Source of the DNA: Nocardia sp. XZ_19_385
GTDB lineage: Bacteria; Actinomycetota; Actinomycetes; Mycobacteriales; Mycobacteriaceae
Assembly (NCBI RefSeq): GCF_015355755.1
Contig: NZ_JACVEE010000006.1
Span: 62,001 to 126,000 of the forward strand
DNA length: 64,000 bases
Direction of reading: 5' to 3'
The position numbers were made by a program, and so were the translations under genes. Below, in pieces: positions 61,150 through 64,000 of this stretch. The notes under the pieces were generated by a model. That model was not told the DNA's origin. It made no database searches and was given only the letters and a program-made list of their open reading frames with translations. Numbering within the stretch: the stretch's first letter is position 1; each line of letters starts with the position of its first letter.

Positions 61150-64000
61150 GGAAGCCCAGGTGTACGTCGTGGTCGACTCGGCCGCCGGTGACGGTCACCT
61201 CACTGGTGACCATCGGATAGCCGCGGGTCACGACGATGTATTCGCCCGCGGGCAGGTCGGCCACCGCGTAGCGGCCGTCCATGTCGGTGTGGACGCTACC
61301 GACGGCTAAGCCGGACCAGTCGACCACGGTGACCCGGGCGTCATGCACTGCCCGGCCGTCGGCGCGTACCGTGCCCCACAACGTCGCCATCGGAGCCAGT
61401 TCCACGTCGAAGACCAACTGCCCGCTCGCCGGCACGGTCAATGTCGTTGCGGTGGGACGCATCTGATCGGAAACCGCCACCAACGTATAGGTTCCCGCTG
61501 TTACACCCTTGCAGGCGTAGCTGCCGTCCGCCGTTGTCACGGCGGCGCCGACGACCTCACCACGCAGGTCGGTCACGGTGACCGTGGCGCCTGCCACCGG
61601 CTCGCGATCGGGCGTGTACACCACACCCGACAGCTCGCCGGATCCGTGCACCGTGATGTCGACCTGCTGCGCGACCCCGTTCATCGCGGTGACGTGTACC
61701 GCGGTCGGTTGATAGCTGTCCGCCGAGACGATCAAGACATAGCTTCCCGGCGCGGGTGGCTCGATGAGGTAGCTGCCGCCGCCGTCGCCGGCCGTACGCG
61801 AAACCTGTTGTCCACGTTGGTCGATCAGTGTCAGCACCGCGTCGGGGACCGGGTGCCCGTCGTCACGGCGAATGCTGCCAACGATCGAGGCGACAACTCG
61901 CCCGGACGACAACCGTTGTGCACCGATGCCATTGGTGGCTGGGTCCGCGGCACCAGCCGGAGCGAGCGTCGGCTCCGGTTCGGCGATGACCGGCGGGGCA
62001 GGCTCCGAGATCTGCTCATCGACCCGCTCTGCGGCGAGCTCCGTCGGCATGGGGTACGCAGCGACGACGGGCTCCGGCTCGGCATGATCAGCCTGCGGCT
62101 GTCGCAGCTCTCGCAGTTTCGCGCCCTCGACGTCGATGTCGGGCAGGACGCGGTCGAGCCACTCCGGAATCCACCAGGACCGCCTGCCCATGATCACCAG
62201 CAGGGCCGGGACCAGCACCATGCGCACCACGAAGGCGTCGATGGCGACACCGGCGGCCAAGGCGAAGCCCATGGACCTGGCGACGACGTCGGATTCCAGC
62301 AGGAAGGAGCCGAACACCGAGATCATGATGATCGCCGCCGAGGTCACCACGCGGGCACCGTGGTGGTAACCGGAGATCATCGCGTCTTTCGGCGACTTGC
62401 CGTGCACGTATTCCTCGCGCATCCGGGTCACCAGGAACACCTGATAGTCCATGGCGAGACCGAATACCAAGCCGATCAACATGATCGGCAGGAAGCTGAC
62501 GATCGGATGCGGATCGGCGATCAGGCCGAACGCACCTTCCTGGAAGATCAGTACGGTGGCGCCGAAGGTAGCCGCCATGGAGAGCAGGAAGCCCAGGGCC
62601 GCGGTGAGCGGGACCAGGATGGACCGGAACACCAGGATCAACAGCACGAAGGCCGCACCGGCGACGATCGCCAGGTAAGGGACGATCTTGCCGAGCAGGA
62701 CGTGGTCCATGTCGGCGTAGATGGCGGTCGTGCCGGTGATGCCGTACTCGATGCCGTATTGCTCGCGCAGTTCCCTTTCGGCGGCGCGGGCGTCGCGCAC
62801 GAGATCTTTTGTGGCCTGGTTGTTCGGCCCGGACCTCGGCACACCGTCGAGCATGACGCCGAGCCCGTTCGCACTGACCTGCGGCTTGGTGACGTAATCC
62901 ATCTCGGGGAACTGGGCGAGCCGGTCGCGCAGCGCGGTGACCGCGGCCTCGCGCGTACCTTCCGGCACGTTCGCCAGATCGGCGACCACGGTCAGGATGC
63001 CGTTGCTGCCTTCGCCGAAACCTTCCGTCCGGATGTCGTAGGACTGACGGACCGTGGAGTCGGTCGGGAAGCTGTCCTCGCCCGGCAGTCCCAGCTGCAG
63101 GTCGAGCGCCGGAAAGGCCAGTGCGGCAAGCGCTCCCACGGCAATGGCCAGGGCGACCCATGGTCTGTTGCCGATCAAACGGCCCATCCGCATGCCGTTG
63201 GTGACGGAGGTGTCGTCTTCCGGGTCGTGCCGGGCGACCAGCGGCAGCTTCGGTTTGAACAGGAAGCGGCCGAAGGCGCCGAGCAGGGCGGGCATCAGGG
63301 TGATGGCGGTGAGAACGGCGAAGAAGGCCGCCATGGCGCCACCGAGTCCCATGAAGGTCAGGAAGTTCACGCCGACGATGCTCAGCGCACTCAGGGCGAC
63401 GATGACCGTGAGTCCGGCGAACACCACCGCGGATCCGGCGGTGCCGACGGAGATGCCCGCGGCTTCTTCGGGACTTTCCGCCACGTGCAGTTCGTGTTTG
63501 TAGCGGGAGACGATGAACAGTGCGTAGTCGATGGACAGCGCGATACCGATCATCGACGCCAGGAACGTCGTGAAGCTGGGCACCTCGATGATCGAGGTGC
63601 CCAGCGCTATCACCAGCAGGGCGGCGCCGAGGCCGACGATGGCGGTGATGATCGGCACGAAGGCCGCCACGACGGCGCCGAAGGCGATCATCATGACAAC
63701 CAGTGCCACGCCCATGCCGATCAGCTCGGCCTGGCCGCTGGGCTGCTCCTGCTCCTCCTGGATGGCGCCGCCGACTTCGACGGTCAATCCCTGCGCGCGG
63801 GCGGGGCCCGCTACGTCGTAGGCGGCGTGCCGCTCTGCGTCGGTGATGTCGGCCGAAGAAGCGATGTCGAATGGAACCGCAAGCACGGCAACGGTTGCCG
63901 GAGCATCAGCGCTCAGCACGTTGAGTGGGGCGCCTGAGCAGACGGCCGGGTCGGCGGCGGTCAGGCAGCCCATTTCCGCGGTCGTGTCGACCGGGTTTTC
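61142..64000 (-). CDS. MmpL/RND permease with three C-terminal carboxypeptidase-regulatory-like domains (N terminus outside window)
   Basis: The frame is open to the right edge; 952 residues are visible and the first helix is missing. Two RND halves are seen: SIDYALFIVSRYKHEL with the proton-relay Asp-Tyr, and the second-half GLAMDYQVFLVTRMREEYVHG. After a Pro/Glu-rich linker, the last 245 residues (61145-61879) form three repeats of about 82 residues with the pattern GxxxxPVxxAxVTxxD...GSYxxxxxxxGxYxLxV, typical of carboxypeptidase-regulatory/SdrD-B-like beta sandwiches. MmpL proteins export lipids or siderophores to the envelope. The domain triplet would be cytoplasmic or periplasmic depending on the final helix. 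Confidence 0.88.
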   Translation of the reverse strand, partial: ENPVDTTAEMGCLTAADPAVCSGAPLNVLSADAPATVAVLAVPFDIASSADITDAERHAAYDVAGPARAQGLTVEVGGAIQEEQEQPSGQAELIGMGVALVVMMIAFGAVVAAFVPIITAIVGLGAALLVIALGTSIIEVPSFTTFLASMIGIALSIDYALFIVSRYKHELHVAESPEEAAGISVGTAGSAVVFAGLTVIVALSALSIVGVNFLTFMGLGGAMAAFFAVLTAITLMPALLGAFGRFLFKPKLPLVARHDPEDDTSVTNGMRMGRLIGNRPWVALAIAVGALAALAFPALDLQLGLPGEDSFPTDSTVRQSYDIRTEGFGEGSNGILTVVADLANVPEGTREAAVTALRDRLAQFPEMDYVTKPQVSANGLGVMLDGVPRSGPNNQATKDLVRDARAAERELREQYGIEYGITGTTAIYADMDHVLLGKIVPYLAIVAGAAFVLLILVFRSILVPLTAALGFLLSMAATFGATVLIFQEGAFGLIADPHPIVSFLPIMLIGLVFGLAMDYQVFLVTRMREEYVHGKSPKDAMISGYHHGARVVTSAAIIMISVFGSFLLESDVVARSMGFALAAGVAIDAFVVRMVLVPALLVIMGRRSWWIPEWLDRVLPDIDVEGAKLRELRQPQADHAEPEPVVAAYPMPTELAAERVDEQISEPAPPVIAEPEPTLAPAGAADPATNGIGAQRLSSGRVVASIVGSIRRDDGHPVPDAVLTLIDQRGQQVSRTAGDGGGSYLIEPPAPGSYVLIVSADSYQPTAVHVTAMNGVAQQVDITVHGSGELSGVVYTPDREPVAGATVTVTDLRGEVVGAAVTTADGSYACKGVTAGTYTLVAVSDQMRPTATTLTVPASGQLVFDVELAPMATLWGTVRADGRAVHDARVTVVDWSGLAVGSVHTDMDGRYAVADLPAGEYIVVTRGYPMVTSEVTVTGGRVDHDVHLGFLN

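Noticed and set aside
61343..63937. 864-codon plus-strand open frame opposite the MmpL gene
   Set aside because: Antisense shadow, rich in Asp/His/Gly/Gln, without motifs.

Overview
The window looks like chromosomal DNA of a mycolic-acid actinomycete, most probably Nocardia. The support is high GC with G/C third positions, GTG starts and 4-bp gene overlaps, an MspA-type porin, an MmpL/RND permease, a SARP regulator, ANTAR and F420/PPOX-type proteins, and Nocardia-style secreted proteins (DUF4189, DUF6636). The species call is inference. I see no rRNA, tRNA, CRISPR array, insertion sequence or integrase.

Layout. 0-3.8 kb: end of an M20 amidohydrolase coupled to an MHS-type permease, a small membrane protein, a secreted-protein gene with an in-frame stop, and an SDR lacking the usual catalytic residues. 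3.8-8.9 kb: a glycerol locus with two glycerol kinases, an aquaglyceroporin and an IclR regulator with two matching 17-bp operators. 8.9-16.8 kb: PPOX protein, two alpha/beta hydrolases, LysR, GbsR and TetR regulators, and a decayed DUF4189 gene. 16.9-17.3 kb: a guanidine-III riboswitch ahead of a Gdx-type guanidinium exporter. 17.4-27 kb: an Abhydrolase_9 membrane protein, CsbD, PAS-ANTAR, a two-domain MerR with its operator, then a decay-rich stretch (PhyH, AraC tail, aldo/keto reductase and GNAT, all broken) among intact hemerythrin, NTF2-like and glycosidase-like genes. 27-32.3 kb: an AfsR-like SARP divergent from a Tat-exported FAD oxidase, with three 11-bp-spaced direct repeats between them. 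32.3-37.6 kb: TetR/crotonase operon, DedA, small alarmone synthetase, a DUF418-like membrane protein and a secreted protein. 37.7-51.3 kb: a pentose/furanose locus with a YtfQRT-YjfF transporter, a GguAB-ChvE transporter, araBDA and a LacI repressor, tied together by three copies of one operator. 51.4-64 kb: antiporter, ABC exporter, MspA porin, a NarL-type two-component system, MFS and AraC, Dps, an EF-hand protein, a DUF6636 protein and an MmpL permease carrying three C-terminal carboxypeptidase-regulatory-like domains, cut by the window edge.

How the genes work together. The glycerol genes form uptake plus phosphorylation under IclR. The LacI site overlaps probable promoters for ytfQ and for the araB-araD-araA-chvE-gguA-gguB operon, so furanose/pyranose import and L-arabinose catabolism should be co-induced. 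The most unusual regulatory signal is a tandem pair of 14-bp palindromes (consensus CCGCCGACCGGCGG, repeat period 21-22 bp, CTG in the spacer). It lies upstream of four minus-strand genes, including the response regulator at 56565-57233, and may define an undescribed two-component regulon.

Limits. All calls come from reading the sequence. No similarity search, structure prediction or expression data were available.
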